From contig BDGG01000013.1 in the NCBI GenBank assembly GCA_001949185.1, forward strand, positions 1,112,036-1,176,035: DNA of 64,000 nt, written 5' to 3'. The translations under genes and the position numbers were made by a program. Shown here in pieces: positions 1 through 11,400 of this stretch. Every line of letters begins with the position of its first letter. The first letter of the stretch is position 1. The stretch is from Ramazzottius varieornatus (Eukaryota; Tardigrada; Eutardigrada; Parachela; Ramazzottiidae). The notes under the pieces were generated by a model, which saw nothing but the letters and a program-made list of their open reading frames with translations, was not told where the DNA came from and ran no database searches.

Positions 1-1
1 G

Positions 2-763
2 ACGAGAAGAATTGCAGCAAAGAATCCACCCACCACTCCGAAAACCATCTTTCCGTCTGAATCCGCCCTGGACGACCCTGACTTCGTCCCTACAGAAGAC
101 AACGATTATGAACAAACGGTTCAGAACAGTATGAACCATTTCCCGGAAGGAAATTCCGGTCAGAAAATTCAAAGACGCCCACCGCTGGAAAAGCGACAAG
201 GAGACGGTTCGCCACATCTTTTCGATCAACTTCAACGAAAAGTCAATGTTGACGGTGACGGCAATATTCTCTTCTTATTTCCTTCGGTTGGTGATCAAAT
301 GCTCGAACCAGCTAGTACAGACAGGCCGATTGAACCTCTGGAAGAGTTTCCAATGATGCGGAAGAAGGACACTGCCCTGGAAAACAAATGGCGGCCATGG
401 CGAGGGTCGAATGTCTACAATTGGAAGAGGCACAAACAGCCGGCGGTGACCAGAGGTAAGTGGAACGTGCGGTACGATGGACGAGTGAACGCCTACAAGA
501 AGACCTACGACTGGAAGCATGATAACCAGCCCGAAGTCCGGGTGGAGGCCCGCGCTGTCCAAAAGAGAGACCCTGAGCCGGCAGCGGACCCGGAACCGAT
601 GGCGGACTTGTACTCTGAGACCGGGCTGGCATTGTCCATCACCAGCCCCATCGATGTTCTTCGAGAAAGAATTCGCATGGACAACGAGAGGAACCAACGT
701 CGACGAGCGCACTTCGGAAGAGGTAACAAAGACCGCCACAAGAACCTGCAGAAACTCGGCTGA
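2..763 (+). CDS. DH44: CRF/diuretic hormone 44-like neuropeptide precursor, 3' exon (partial)
   Basis: The reading frame is open from the first bases of the window and ends at TGA 761-763, so this is the last exon of a gene that begins upstream; no signal peptide is visible here. The C-terminal 45 residues look like a CRF/DH44 peptide: the core LALSITSPIDVLRERIRMD carries the family pattern of small-hydrophobic SI, Pro, then VLR. The last residue before the stop is Gly, which would give a C-terminal amide. A Lys-Arg convertase site (VQKR) lies about 63 residues before the end, so the mature peptide could begin at DPEP. An internal RRR could allow further cleavage. DH44 peptides act through class B GPCRs in diuresis, feeding and stress signalling; that is family knowledge. 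The spacer is rich in Trp, Lys and Arg and unlike anything I recognise. Family call fairly sure, exact peptide ends not. Confidence 0.72.
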   Translation, partial: TRRIAAKNPPTTPKTIFPSESALDDPDFVPTEDNDYEQTVQNSMNHFPEGNSGQKIQRRPPLEKRQGDGSPHLFDQLQRKVNVDGDGNILFLFPSVGDQMLEPASTDRPIEPLEEFPMMRKKDTALENKWRPWRGSNVYNWKRHKQPAVTRGKWNVRYDGRVNAYKKTYDWKHDNQPEVRVEARAVQKRDPEPAADPEPMADLYSETGLALSITSPIDVLRERIRMDNERNQRRRAHFGRGNKDRHKNLQKLG

Positions 764-3339
764 CCCCCGAACTCAAGAGCAGAGTGATTCGACGGCAACA
801 CAGACATGCTTTGGATTTTACTTGGTTACGTGTTGCGTGGTTCTTCTGCTTTCTTCTAAATTCATTTATTATTCCGAACGTAGCTTCAGTGAAGATTACT
901 CGTCCGTGTTTCAATTCCAACTGGTGTGTGGCAAGTATTTGAATTCCAAAAGACACTTTTTGCTTTCATGAACACCTCTGTTCACTGAAGTGCGCGAACC
1001 CATCCGGATTTTATCTGAAGACCTCAACTTCCGATTGAGTACCTCGCGAACCCTAGTGTTCGATACCGTTTTTACGATAGCGCCAGCTGTAATCTGTCTC
1101 AATGTGGCAGTGCGTCGAAGTAAGCTAAAAACAAATGAGTAGGTACCGCTCCCTTAGACCTGAAGACATTGATTTCTTTACTGACAGTTGTCATGTATTG
1201 CTGAGAAAATCTAGACAGAGAGTCAAAACGTGATTTTCGACGATCGTGTTGCAGTGGATAATTATCTATCGCTTCCGCACCTTCTGGCTAATATCATGAA
1301 CTTAATGAGATGACCCGGGGTTGAGAGATTTTTCCTGTAACATGATGATCATAATATAGACTTACCTTGCGTACGTCGCGGGACCGGTGACGAAATTTGC
1401 TACGCGCCAGCTCATTCTTCTTCTACAGCTAACGAGCGCCGTAGCGGTTGCGATAAAGTCGCATATAATTTTATCTATGGCTGCATTGGCTTGTCAAGCC
1501 TCCTACGACCACAAGGAGCTTCTAACAAATAACAATCGAAGCTTCCGAACCACTGCACCTGGCGAAGAGTAGGCGCTACTCGCTACTTCCGGTACACGCA
1601 GGACGAGAAATTATGGTAAATGCGGCTGACCTAATTATTGACCTGAACAAAATTTCTGGCCGGGCGGGCTGGCGGCAGTTTAACGCAGAGATTGTTGTCG
1701 TAGCAGAAACTAGCCCCGTGACGTCGGCAAGTAAAATTTCGCAGTGCAATATGCGGAATAGTGTCATTCCAGATTTCGTTTCTTATTTCGTACTTCTTTT
1801 CCCATCTTGAGGAAGGTTAGCCTGGAATATGCCGGAAGGTCTTAAAAGCAAGAGACAGCGAAAGTATACGGAGGATAGCCTGAAAACGGTAGTTCGTGCG
1901 GTTGCCTTCATAAGGTGGACTGCCTACAGGGTGATCCCTATAAGTTGGAACGATTTTGGATGTGAACAAAAACGAGCAGTGCTTTCACTTCTTCGAAAAT
2001 TCGTTCTCAGATACGTGTAACCAACAAAAAGATTGTGTAGAAATTTTGTCGGGGTGTCGTGGTCCAGAAGCAGCACAGTGCTGAAGACGTGAATTAGGTG
2101 GAAATCAAAAATTTTTCGCGAAACCAACATGCAATGCACTTCAGGCTGGTTTGCTTGCGTGCGAAACGTTTCAGAATATTTTCGCTGATGCTATTCTGTT
2201 AGAAAACCCTTCTAGTTATAGTAAAAAATTATCATTCACGAGTTCGTGCACATGGTTGGGTCTGTGAGCGACAATATTGCTGTAGCTGAGGGGGGTAAGC
2301 AAAATTTTCCGCGTACTGNNNNNNNNNNNNNNNNNNNNNNNNNNNNNNNNNNNNNNNNNNNNNNNNNNCGAGCCATCTCCGTCCACAGCGTGTTCGGGCG
2401 GTCGGTTTGTTTTGTAACAGTCAATCCGAACATGCTTCAATCATGAAACAATTTTGTGAGGATATGTAATCGTTTTTCCCGTCAGATATAAATAATTTAA
2501 CTGGGTTTCCCACTTTTTACCCGTAAAATTCATGTATTCAGTGGCTCACAACAATCAAACGATCAATGTTCTGTTGAGGAGACCTTCACAAAAATTCAAG
2601 ATGAAGACATGCTCTATCGAACAAGTTGAAGTTTGGAATTGAATAGCTAGAAGCGACTTTACCACGAATTCTCAAAATCGTTCCAATTTACAGCGATCAC
2701 CCTGTAAGTAAAGGCCTTTCCGGCGAGAAAAGTCTAGTTTCAACGTTGATTTACCATCAGAGCTGCACTTTCCTTGCAAAATAACCAAGAATATAGAAGG
2801 AAACCAGATCTACGATGATTGAGAAGATCTCTGCAAACGTTTGGTTTTTCGTGTAGGCAAAGCGGTAATGCGTGGTGAAATCAGTTCTGTTTCAGCCGCA
2901 GCCGAATACTGCTGGCGGAGCCGCTGATTCGGAAATCAGTAGCCAGAAATTTTGTCCAGGCCAATAACTAGGTCAGCTCCGTTTACAGTAAAAATTATGG
3001 TGCGGACCTTTTCGCTACGGCGGTACGGGAGCACGTACGTACGCGACCGATTCACGCTGATATATTTTTCGACACTTTTCTACGGTCGAATTTCCATTTC
3101 ACCGTCCTTTCCGCCTGTCCCATAATTTTTACTGTACCATAATTTCTCGTCTTGCGTGTACCCTTTATGAGAATCACGTTTGACATAGAGCGAGAGAGGG
3201 GGACATTACCTCCAATTTTCAATTTTTTTCCATGTTTCCAGCTTCCCTCGTTCAAAGGTGGCCACATTAAGTACGCAGCTCTACTACGATCTTCTACAGG
3301 TCCAGAAAAAAGCGAACGAAGGAAAAGCACATAGAAATT
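764..3339. other. Gene-poor intergenic region
   Basis: No ORF here has coding character: the short frames lack homology and splice-flanked structure. It holds the 3' end of the DH44 transcript, a 50-N gap and AT-rich unique sequence. I see no RNA gene and no clear transposon ends. Confidence 0.5.
2319..2368. other. Assembly gap (50 N)
   Basis: Run of exactly 50 N, the size of a conventional placeholder; true distance unknown. The short frames across it are artefacts. Confidence 0.99.
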
Positions 3340-4448
3340 CTATCGGTTAGACTTGGCGACACGTTCGAGTTCGTCTTTTTTCTTGATAGCATAGCTATTA
3401 GAAGATTGCTGCGAAGAAAGAAGACATCCGTTAGCCTTTTTGTTCTGATACGCATCATCTAGCCCTTCACCAGATCTGAGAAAACAGGAAGCAACAACAA
3501 AACGTACCTTGCTTGCGTTAATAAGTTCGTCAGCCAAGCACTCGGCAATGGTCTTGATGTTCCTGAAGGCCGACTCGCGAGCTCCAGTGCATAAAAGCCA
3601 GATGGCCTGATTGACTCGTCTCAACGGAGACACGTCCACAGCCTACGACAGAAAAGAAATGACATCAGAGAGAGGAAAAAGAATAAAAAGAAGTGGATAG
3701 CAGTTCAATGAAATCCCAGTTTCATTTCACTCAGTTGCCGGCAAATGAATCTGTACAAGATCGATACCTCAAGTGGCGCACGCTTCAAGCCAAAAGCGAT
3801 AAAAATGTGCGCCACTTGAGACCACAATCTCGTCGAGTTAGTCCCAGTGGCGCTCATTTCAGCCAGTAACAGTGAAGACGTGCGCCACTCGATCTGAAGC
3901 GTGATGACTGGATTGACTTACCTGTCGACGGACTGTACCAGCACGACCGATACGGGTAGAATCTTCTCGTGGACCAGAGTTGATGACTGCGTTCACCAGA
4001 ATCTGGACTGGATTCTCACCCGTCAGCAGATAAATGATCTCTAAAGTGTGCTTGACGATACGGACAGCCATCAACTTCTTGCCGTTGTTTCGACCGTGCA
4101 TCATCAGCGAGTTGGTCAAACGCTCAACGATAGGGCACTGGGCCTTACGGAAACGCTTGGCGGCATACCGACCAGCTGAATGCGGCAGAAACTTCGAGTG
4201 CTTGTCCTTGACGGCGATGTAATCCTAAAGCAGAATCACACTTTGCCCAAATTCCCCCAGACGAGCTACAAGCGAAAGCTTACGGTCAGAGCCATGTCGC
4301 TGACGTTGATTCCCACTGTAGACCATTTTCCAAACAGCTTGATCTCCTCTCCTGGTGTGTCAGGAACGGTGATGCCAGCTGGCATATCGGTCTCCTCCAC
4401 AACAGCTCCTCCAGCGGCATCACCCTCCACACCCCAGTTATCAGCCAT
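3340..4448 (-). CDS. RpS5: 40S ribosomal protein uS7 (RPS5)
   Basis: Four coding exons: 4448-4284, 4224-3922, 3642-3508, 3408-3340, totalling 672 nt (223 aa). It starts MADNWGVEG and ends ERVAKSNR. Nearly every block of eukaryotic RPS5 is present: [89 protein letters not shown]. uS7 binds the 3' major domain of 18S rRNA in the small-subunit head near the mRNA exit. The acidic N-terminal extension before IKLFGKW is longer than in humans (204 aa total there), as in other invertebrates. All introns are GT-AG. Intron 2 (3643-3921) is unusually long because it holds two copies of the dispersed hairpin repeat. An acceptor-like CAG just upstream of the ATG suggests a 5'UTR intron. Very sure. Confidence 0.97.
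3768..3891. repeat. Paired AAGTGGCGCAC hairpin repeats in RPS5 intron 2
   Basis: Two hairpin units (3768-3820 and 3843-3891), each with arms like CAAGTGGCGCAC and GTGCGCCACTTG around a 20-28 nt middle, separated by a spacer containing ACAATCTCGTCGAG. First of the dispersed family described in the findings. Confidence 0.9.
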
Positions 4449-5030
4449 GCTGAACCGAGAATCCTGGAAGAGAAACGAACAGCTGCAACTGAAGCCCGAG
4501 TAATCAACAATCAGCGCTAGCACCCAACAGCGGCTGGGCGAACGACATCCCGGACAATGCTCGTGCTGCGGTGCTCGGATCCACAAACTATACCAATTGA
4601 TAGTTAACCTGAAGCCGGACTTACCTTTTACGCTCTCAAACGAATCCAAAGAGATGCAGGATATCCGTGAACAATCCTGGAACGAAGAGATCTTCTGGAG
4701 AAACCAGCCGGAGAGGCAGAGAACTTCGTTACCGTAGCTGAGTGGGCGGGTGCAAGTTCTGGAAATAAACGTGGTTGTTTTGATTAGTCGAAGCTACAAG
4801 GGGGTGGATTTGATTGGTCCTACACTGCACGCCACCTATACAAATATCAGCAACCAAATGGCGAGATGTGCGCTATCGTATTTCTAGTGCACAAGTTGAA
4901 CTAGCACGGCTTGGTCTGTACTACGTGAGGGTCTACAACACTACCCTTCGCACCGAACCGGAATCCCTTGACGGCCACGGTACAAAACTGAGTACTTAAA
5001 AAATTCGGACTGTTTGGTGTTTATTTATAT
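4449..5030. other. RPS5 upstream region
   Basis: 5' flank of RPS5 with a probable noncoding first exon around 4620-4740. No ORF of interest and no recognisable TATA or other element. The left end of the foldback element starts at 5031. Confidence 0.4.
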
Positions 5031-5970
5031 TAAGGGCTTACAAAGATAGGTTACACCGCTGGTGGAATTGTAACGCTGGTGTAATTGGCTCCACCCAGAC
5101 CGTTACGATTGGCCTATTTATTCCACCAGACATTATACTTTCGGTGTAGTTACGAGTCGCTCCGGAACGACTCGTAATCACACCATATGCAATCAACATC
5201 CCGAGTGCTCCTCTCCGAACCTCCAAATGTCCCTTCCATGACGAAGTTTCTCGCTGCTCGTCCTACTAGTGAGTGTATGGTGGTTTCTCCGACATCAAAT
5301 ATCTCATAATCCTCCACTCGTACTTACCTGCAGTGCGGGGCTTTCAAAGCAAGCCGTTACTAACTGGTCAAGAAAGTTTTCTGGGCGTATCCACCAAAGT
5401 AGCTGGTGAAATTACATCACCACGCCAGCTTAGTCTTTGTGAGCCCTTGTTATACGGATTGCGAGCGACAGCGCACTAGCACAATTCGTTACGCACAGGA
5501 ACATTGTGACGTCATATGTAAACATTGTGCGACTCTTTTAACACAGAGCCTACGAGACGAACTAGTTCCTATGGTGTCACGATGTTCCTGTGCCTATCAA
5601 ATTGTGCTAGTGCAGATCACTTCGCAATCTGTATATTTCCAGATTTTACAGTGTACGACAATATTAACCGTTGGAAATGGTCGTAATTCTGCAGCTGGAG
5701 CTCCTTCCCAACTCAGCGAATGAGAATTATATTTTGCTGCATGCGCAAATTTCATTGGCTTCATCCATCATGCTCCCTCCAACACCCATTTTCAACGGCT
5801 TATTTTGTCGTACACTAAGGGCCTACAGAGATTAGACTGGCTCGTGGTGTAACTACACCAACTACTTTGGTGGATACGCCTAGAAAATTTGGGTGAAGGG
5901 TGGAGCTTACAAAGATAGATTACACCGCTGATGGAATTACAACGGTGTAATCTATCTTTGTAAGCCCTTA
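5031..5970. mobile_element. Nested foldback element, non-autonomous DNA transposon
   Basis: The outer ends are near-perfect inverted repeats: TAAGGGCTTACAAAGATAG at 5031 and its reverse complement ending at 5970 (27 of 28 positions agree over the terminal 28 bp). A TA at each edge may be the target duplication. Inside lies a second inverted pair (about 5373-5450 with 5815-5888, sharing GCGTATCCACCAAAGTAG) and inside that a third (about 5459-5510 with 5576-5630, sharing GCACTAGCACAATT and CACAGGAACAT). A partial copy of the outer end recurs at 5904. There is no transposase ORF. This looks like successive insertions of related foldback/MITE elements inside one another, or one element with composite ends. 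Confidence 0.75.
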
Positions 5971-6153
5971 CTGTATTTTCCGATTTTTCCTGCTGTAGAC
6001 TGTAGTCCTGTTTGGCGCTTAGTCTGTTTCCTTTCTTGAAAGTCGCGGTCGGACTAACGAGGTGAACTAGGTTGTCTTTTTGCAGATAACGGGACGGATA
6101 ACTCGGCTGGCCTAAGGAAGCTTCATAGCTTTGGGACAGACGGTCAAGCAACG

Positions 6154-8185
6154 ATGGCCACCAATGTCCTGTGGGTGGGCGATTTGGACGTGATGCATGA
6201 CGAATACTTCCTCCGTGCAGCGTTAGGTACCTTCGGTGAAAGCGTCTTGAGCATCAAGATCATCAAGAACAAGCAGACAGGGTTGTCACAAGGCTACGGA
6301 TTCATTGGTATGGTTGGAGAGCAGGGCCGAAAAGAAGACACGTTAGTCGGGTTTGAGCCTGAAGTTATCGCTGGATTTCTCAGCTTGATTAGTTGAACAA
6401 CTGTGTTGCTTTTGGCAGAATTTCGCGATGACGGAACTGCGCTGAAATGCCTGCATTCTCTCAACGGGAAACCGATGTCGGGCATCCTGCCGGTACGTTA
6501 CACAACGCAGTAACGGATTTTCAGTTACTTGACTTTCTTTTCTCTGCAGATCAAACGATGGAAGCTGAACATGGCCCATCAAGGAAGAGACAATCCTCTC
6601 GTGCCAGATTTTGCCATCTTCATCGGCGATCTCGAATACAGTGTGGACGATCTGCAACTGTTCAACTTCTTCAGCGCGAGATACTCTTCCGTTAAATCCG
6701 CTAGAGGTATCACAGAAACGATAAATAAAATTGGTCGAGAATGAGAACTTTTCACTTACTGTAAATATTCGCTGCGTCGGCGCAGTACGTCATCGTACAA
6801 GTGAAGTACAGCCCCGGTCCAGTTTCGCGGATTGCGCAACCCCCTACGGGGGTGCCTCGTCATGTAAGTGTACGTGCTGCGCGGACGCAGCGAATATTTA
6901 CAGCAGTTCCGGCGGTCAATCAAGGAAATTTGATCGGCAAGCAGACTTGTGGTTTATAGCGGTTGTCTATCAACCAAATTTGACGTTGCTACGTTTCGAA
7001 TTCAGATTTGCAACCGGAAGTTGCACTCCAAATCCCATTTCTATTTCGAATATTAGCATTGTCTTCTTTTTCTAGTCGTTGTTGACGAACACGGAGACAG
7101 TCGTGGATACGGATTCGTTCGCTTCGCAGAAGAACTTGACCAACAACGCGCTCTGAATGAGATGCAAGGTGTGACCATCTCCAACAAACCCATTCGCGTC
7201 AGCATCGCCGCACCTAAGAAGTAAGCCTGACCCTTTGTTTCCCATCACTCTTCACGGTAGATTTGCTTCTTCTTAAGCCCTCCCGCATTTTGCTACCGAA
7301 AATCTTGAGAAATAAACGAGCCAAATTCTGCAGCTGGTGAGCAAACTCAACGAGACCAGTTTTCCAAGTGGCGCACTGTTTGAATCGATTTCACCGAGAA
7401 CGTGCGCCACTTCAGAAAACAATCTGTTGGACCATTTCCGTAACGCACGTTCTCAGCTAACTTGATAGCACCGAGAACGTCCGCCTCTTGCCATAACGGT
7501 CTTGTGTTAATCTTTCAAGAGATCCACCATTATTTCACAGGTTTTTCTTCCCATAGTAAATTAGGACAAACACCAGAGCAACAAGCCCAGATGTCTTCGG
7601 AGCAACTGGCCAACTACTACGCGCAGTACGTCCAGTACCAAGCCTACTACCAGCAGTGGCAGCAGCAGATGAGCACCAACTACGAACAGTACTACAAGCA
7701 ATACTACCCCGGCTACTACGGCCAGCCACAAGCCCAACAGCAGGCTGTGCCGCAGCAGCACCTGCACATGCAGGCTCAACAACAGCAACAACACTTTCCT
7801 GGACAGTATCCAGTCTCGCAGATGCAGCAGCCTCAGGCAGCGCCTGTGATTCAGCAAGCGCAAGCGGGGTTGTTGAGAACACCGGGTGCGCAGGTGGTCG
7901 ATGAAGGGAACAAGCTTGTTCGTAAGTGACGGATTTTCAATTTAGCATGGAAAGATGCTTGTTGTATAGCAGCTTTTATCTTTTCACAGCTCATGATCAA
8001 ACTAAGGTGGACAGTTCGCTGCAGAGCGCGCGGAAATTCATTGAGAAAAGCTATGTAAGAAAACGAAAGGAAATTAAACGGAAGTACTAAGATATTGATG
8101 ACTGGAATGTCTGGTTGGTTTGCAGGCTATAGATAGGAGTTACAGCGACGTCTGGTGGAAAAGACCGGGCGTAGAACTTTTGTAG
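6154..8185 (+). CDS. TRNAU1AP: tRNA selenocysteine 1-associated protein (SECp43)
   Basis: Seven exons: 6154-6307, 6419-6492, 6550-6706, 7076-7220, 7557-7921, 7990-8054, 8126-8185; 1020 nt, 339 aa. Two RRMs are clear: RRM1 from VLWVGDLDVMHDEYF to LKCLHSLNGKPMSG, and RRM2 from FAIFIGDLEYSVDDLQLF through RGYGFVRFAEELDQQRAL to PIRVSIAAPKK. A Tyr/Gln-rich segment (LANYYAQYVQYQAYYQQWQQ onward) follows, as in human SECp43 but with a longer Gln tract. The C-terminal part EKSYAIDRSYSDVWWKRPG replaces the human tail. SECp43 associates with tRNA-Sec, its modification and selenoprotein synthesis; the fold also resembles yeast NAM8, a U1 snRNP factor, so a splicing role is possible. Intron 3 carries a long hairpin and intron 4 a copy of the dispersed hairpin. 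Converges on NOX5. Confidence 0.93.
6759..6903. repeat. Long inverted repeat (foldback MITE) in TRNAU1AP intron 3
   Basis: CTGTAAATATTCGCTGCGTC at the left end and its exact reverse complement at the right end enclose about 105 bp that contain further short inverted pieces (CCCCCTACGGGGG). It has the shape of a MITE hairpin, wholly intronic. Confidence 0.8.
7364..7412. repeat. Dispersed hairpin repeat in TRNAU1AP intron 4
   Basis: Single unit: AAGTGGCGCAC on the left, GTGCGCCACTT on the right, followed by AAAACAATCTGTTGG, the spacer motif seen at paired copies. Confidence 0.9.
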
Positions 8186-8272
8186 AAGTGTCTAGCTAAC
8201 CAGCTTGATTGTCATTGTTGCGAACATGTTTTTCTCAAAGGAAAGCAATGAGCAGTCTTTTCCTTGGTATGG

Positions 8273-8309
8273 GCAGTCTGAGAATAAGGCACGCTTATTC
8301 TCGGACTGC
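8273..8309. terminator. Strong hairpin between convergent TRNAU1AP and NOX5
   Basis: GCAGTCTGAGAATAAG pairs with CTTATTCTCGGACTGC (16 bp, one G-T type mismatch) around a 5-nt loop. It sits in the 219-bp gap between the two stop codons, so both 3'UTRs could carry it. A role in 3'-end formation or read-through control is inference only; it could also be a small transposon relic. Confidence 0.35.
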
Positions 8310-8404
8310 GCTAAACTGTTAACCTTCCCATATTGATGATTCAGTTCGACTTTGCAGAAACTTTGTCACTTGTTACAGATTGAGACTTATCAGTGGAGAT
8401 AGTT

Positions 8405-11400
8405 TTAGAACGATTCTTTGTAGAAGCGAAAGTTGTGTTGATGACTGAGCTGACGCAGCTCGCGGCTCAGCGGATGTGGTCCACAGTAAAACACTGAGAC
8501 CTTTCCTCGACTTTGCTCCTTGATCGTCTCGAATACCTGTACAATAATGGAATCAGATGGCTGAACTGGACGGCTAGCAAATAGTTTAAAAAAGTTGGTG
8601 TTATGACTTACCGTTTGCCACTTTGGTCGTCCATGTCGCGCGCGTGCGGCGATGCCCGTGATAAGGTCGCGCTGGTGGGTTTGATAGAAGGTCTCCAGGG
8701 CGGAAGTCAGGGCGAACGACTGTAGATCGGACATGCTGGTGGCGGAAGTCACGTAAATGTGGATTTCCAGGAAGCGCTGGAAGCGTTCCTCGCGATGTTG
8801 AGCTGCGTCGAGTTGCTGGAGGAGCTCGACGAACCATTCGAGGCTGCGTTGGTCGCGCACTACCCATATGAAATCGACCTACAGCAGAAAACGGTACTTG
8901 TCATTCACCTGCATACCGGGCTAACGGATTGAAAGCTTGACATTATGCCTGCAGGTCGCTGAAACGAAGGAGATCAGCTCAGATCGCGTACCTACATACT
9001 CGTTCTTTGCACTAAATCAACGCACTTTGGTATGTAGGTTTGTGAGAAAAGTGGATTTCGAAAGCGTCGCAAACCTGCATGTTTGCTGGCCACATGAGAT
9101 CAAGGATAAGGCGTATGCAGGTCTAAGAAATATACTTTCGGGCTGTTTACCTTTTTGAGTAAGACATGTCTGCCAAGCTGGATAGGTTCGTGCGAGCTGA
9201 CTTCGGTCTCGACGGTGCTCTGGTGTCGAGTGACGATGCTTTGCAAGATGGACGCGAAAGGTGTCACACCAATACCCGCGCATATCAGCACGGCGTGCTC
9301 ACACTCGAAGACCAAGCCGGTAGGAGTTCCATAAGGACCGTGGATACAGACGGTCACGTCGGTCTCCCGAAGGACCCGCGGCATCATGGAAGGACGTTTC
9401 TTGCTGAGGATAGACAAGTTCCTCCGGCGGTCCATCACACCGGCCCGCTTGGTCGACATCTTGTAGCTTTGTTTGGCAGAAAAGGACAAGGAAGTTGAGA
9501 GGGTGATGCGCTCGTCGAAGAGATCGTAAAGCCGGCGAGTCCAGTCTCCGGCCGAGCGAATGTGCAAGACCAGACGGTCTGTAAAAGAGAAAGTACTCTC
9601 GCTGGCAGCATCAGAGGCGATAGGATTGAAAGATTGTACGACCGACCGAGATCTTCCGGGCAGCTGCTGATGGTGAAAGGGTGCCATTCGAAGTCCGTCA
9701 GGACTGGCACTTTGATGAACACGTAGCTTCCACCGTGGAACCGGAAAGTCAGTGGGCGCTGCAGAGTCAATTCAGTCACCTGGAGAAAAAAATACAGGAT
9801 CTTAGCACCTCAGTACCTAACGACGACAACGACATACAGTATTTTTTGTGCGACCATTTTATGCGCGAAACGGCACAAACTGTGTACTTTTCACCAAGAT
9901 TACAACAGTGACCCGTCGCTAGGACCACAGCAAGTTTAATACGGGACAATGAATCGAAATCAAGAGCAGACACTCTTTGTTGGACTTACTCCCGAAGGCC
10001 ACTGGACCACTTTCCGCACTCTGACTTTGCAGCTCTTCTTCAAATGCACTCGCCATACATTATAGGCTTTCTCAAGGAGGAAGAGTGCTCCCGGCACCGA
10101 CGCGAAAACCCAGAAGAAACTGTTTCTGGCATGGACGAACACCGTCACGAAGTACGTGATGTATCCCACGAGATGTGAATAAAAGAATATCTGCAACCAC
10201 ACGGACAGAAGTACGGTAAACTGTTCTCAATAATATTAATATCCATAGGTTGAAACTCGAAATTTTTCAGACAACTTTTCGCAAATCATGTAAAGCAGCG
10301 CACCTAAGGGAGTAGTCAATTCACCTCAAAACGGCCGGTTCTACGAACAAAGGGAAGCGCGCCGGCCAAGATAACCAGCAGCGCCAAGAATGCCAACCAT
10401 CCACTAATCATTTCCGCATTTGCCGATAAGGCGATCGCAGCCGGGTTCTCCCATCCATCCGCAGTCAAAACAAGGCTTGTGGTGTTTTCCGCCATTTCAT
10501 CCGGTCCAGTACCTGCGTTAGACAACTGGAAGCAGCCTGAAGGAAGGAAACATGACATTGACAAGGTCATGAACCGCTACTTTAAAGGGACACTGGTATC
10601 AGCCTGGATATTCGACAGGGTGGTTTACCGTAGCAGGCGAAGTGCATGATGACATGTCCAAACGTAGCCATTACTAGTAGATATGCGTTGATCTTATGGG
10701 CGTACGTTGTCGCGTCGAAAGGAACGTAGTGGTGGAAGATGGTATCGCGCAAATATGTGATGCTTTCCCTGAGCATAAACAGCAAGGACCATGTCGAGGT
10801 CCACGTCAACAGCTTGCCGAAACCTTTGGCACATCCGTAAAAGACCACACACGGCCATCCAAATTCTTCGCCTGTAAGCCGTAAAACACAGAAGCCGTAA
10901 AACACGTTCAGCAACATTGAGCAGCAACGAAATTAGGTTTCGTACTTTTGGCTTGGTATGCCAGGACGAAGCCAAGGACAAACACACCAACAAACGCCAA
11001 CGCGAACATCCATCCCCAGATGGCTTCGCGCGGGTTCTGTCGCACGTAGCTCCATGACAGAGAATGAGGAACGTTGATTAATGTGGACTTATTTTTGGTG
11101 GACGAATGCGGCGAACGCTGAGAAGGAGCTAATGTGCGGGAGAACCTGGAGATATACCAGGTGTAATGGACTGTATTATCTGGCCGAGCGAAGCGAGGCC
11201 CTTTCAAGTCTGTCGAGATATCAATGGACGATCAGATTGTTCCAGCTTTCACATATCGCAAACTCTGTACTGAAAACAAATGCGCAACTTGATCCGGGCA
11301 ACAGAAATTTTTTACTCGCAACTGCAACGTAACGCAGTAGAAATGTATGGCCTATAATCTTGTGCCTCCTTTGCTCGGCCTTCCCAGTGGTCAGAACCAC

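Noticed and set aside
275-739. Overlapping minus-strand and alternate-frame ORFs over the DH44 exon
   Set aside because: Shadows of the real plus-strand coding frame; Val/Arg-rich with no homology.
2216-2446. ORFs running through the N gap (also 49792-50020)
   Set aside because: Artefacts of translating N as unknown residues.
3768-3891. Hairpin pairs as a CRISPR-like or attachment-site array
   Set aside because: Never more than two units together, palindromic rather than direct repeats, spread through introns of animal genes with no cas or integrase genes.
9166-9498. Plus-strand ORFs within the NOX5 region (also 9681-9911, 11081-11332)
   Set aside because: Antisense to NOX5 exons or introns; composition mirrors the coding strand.
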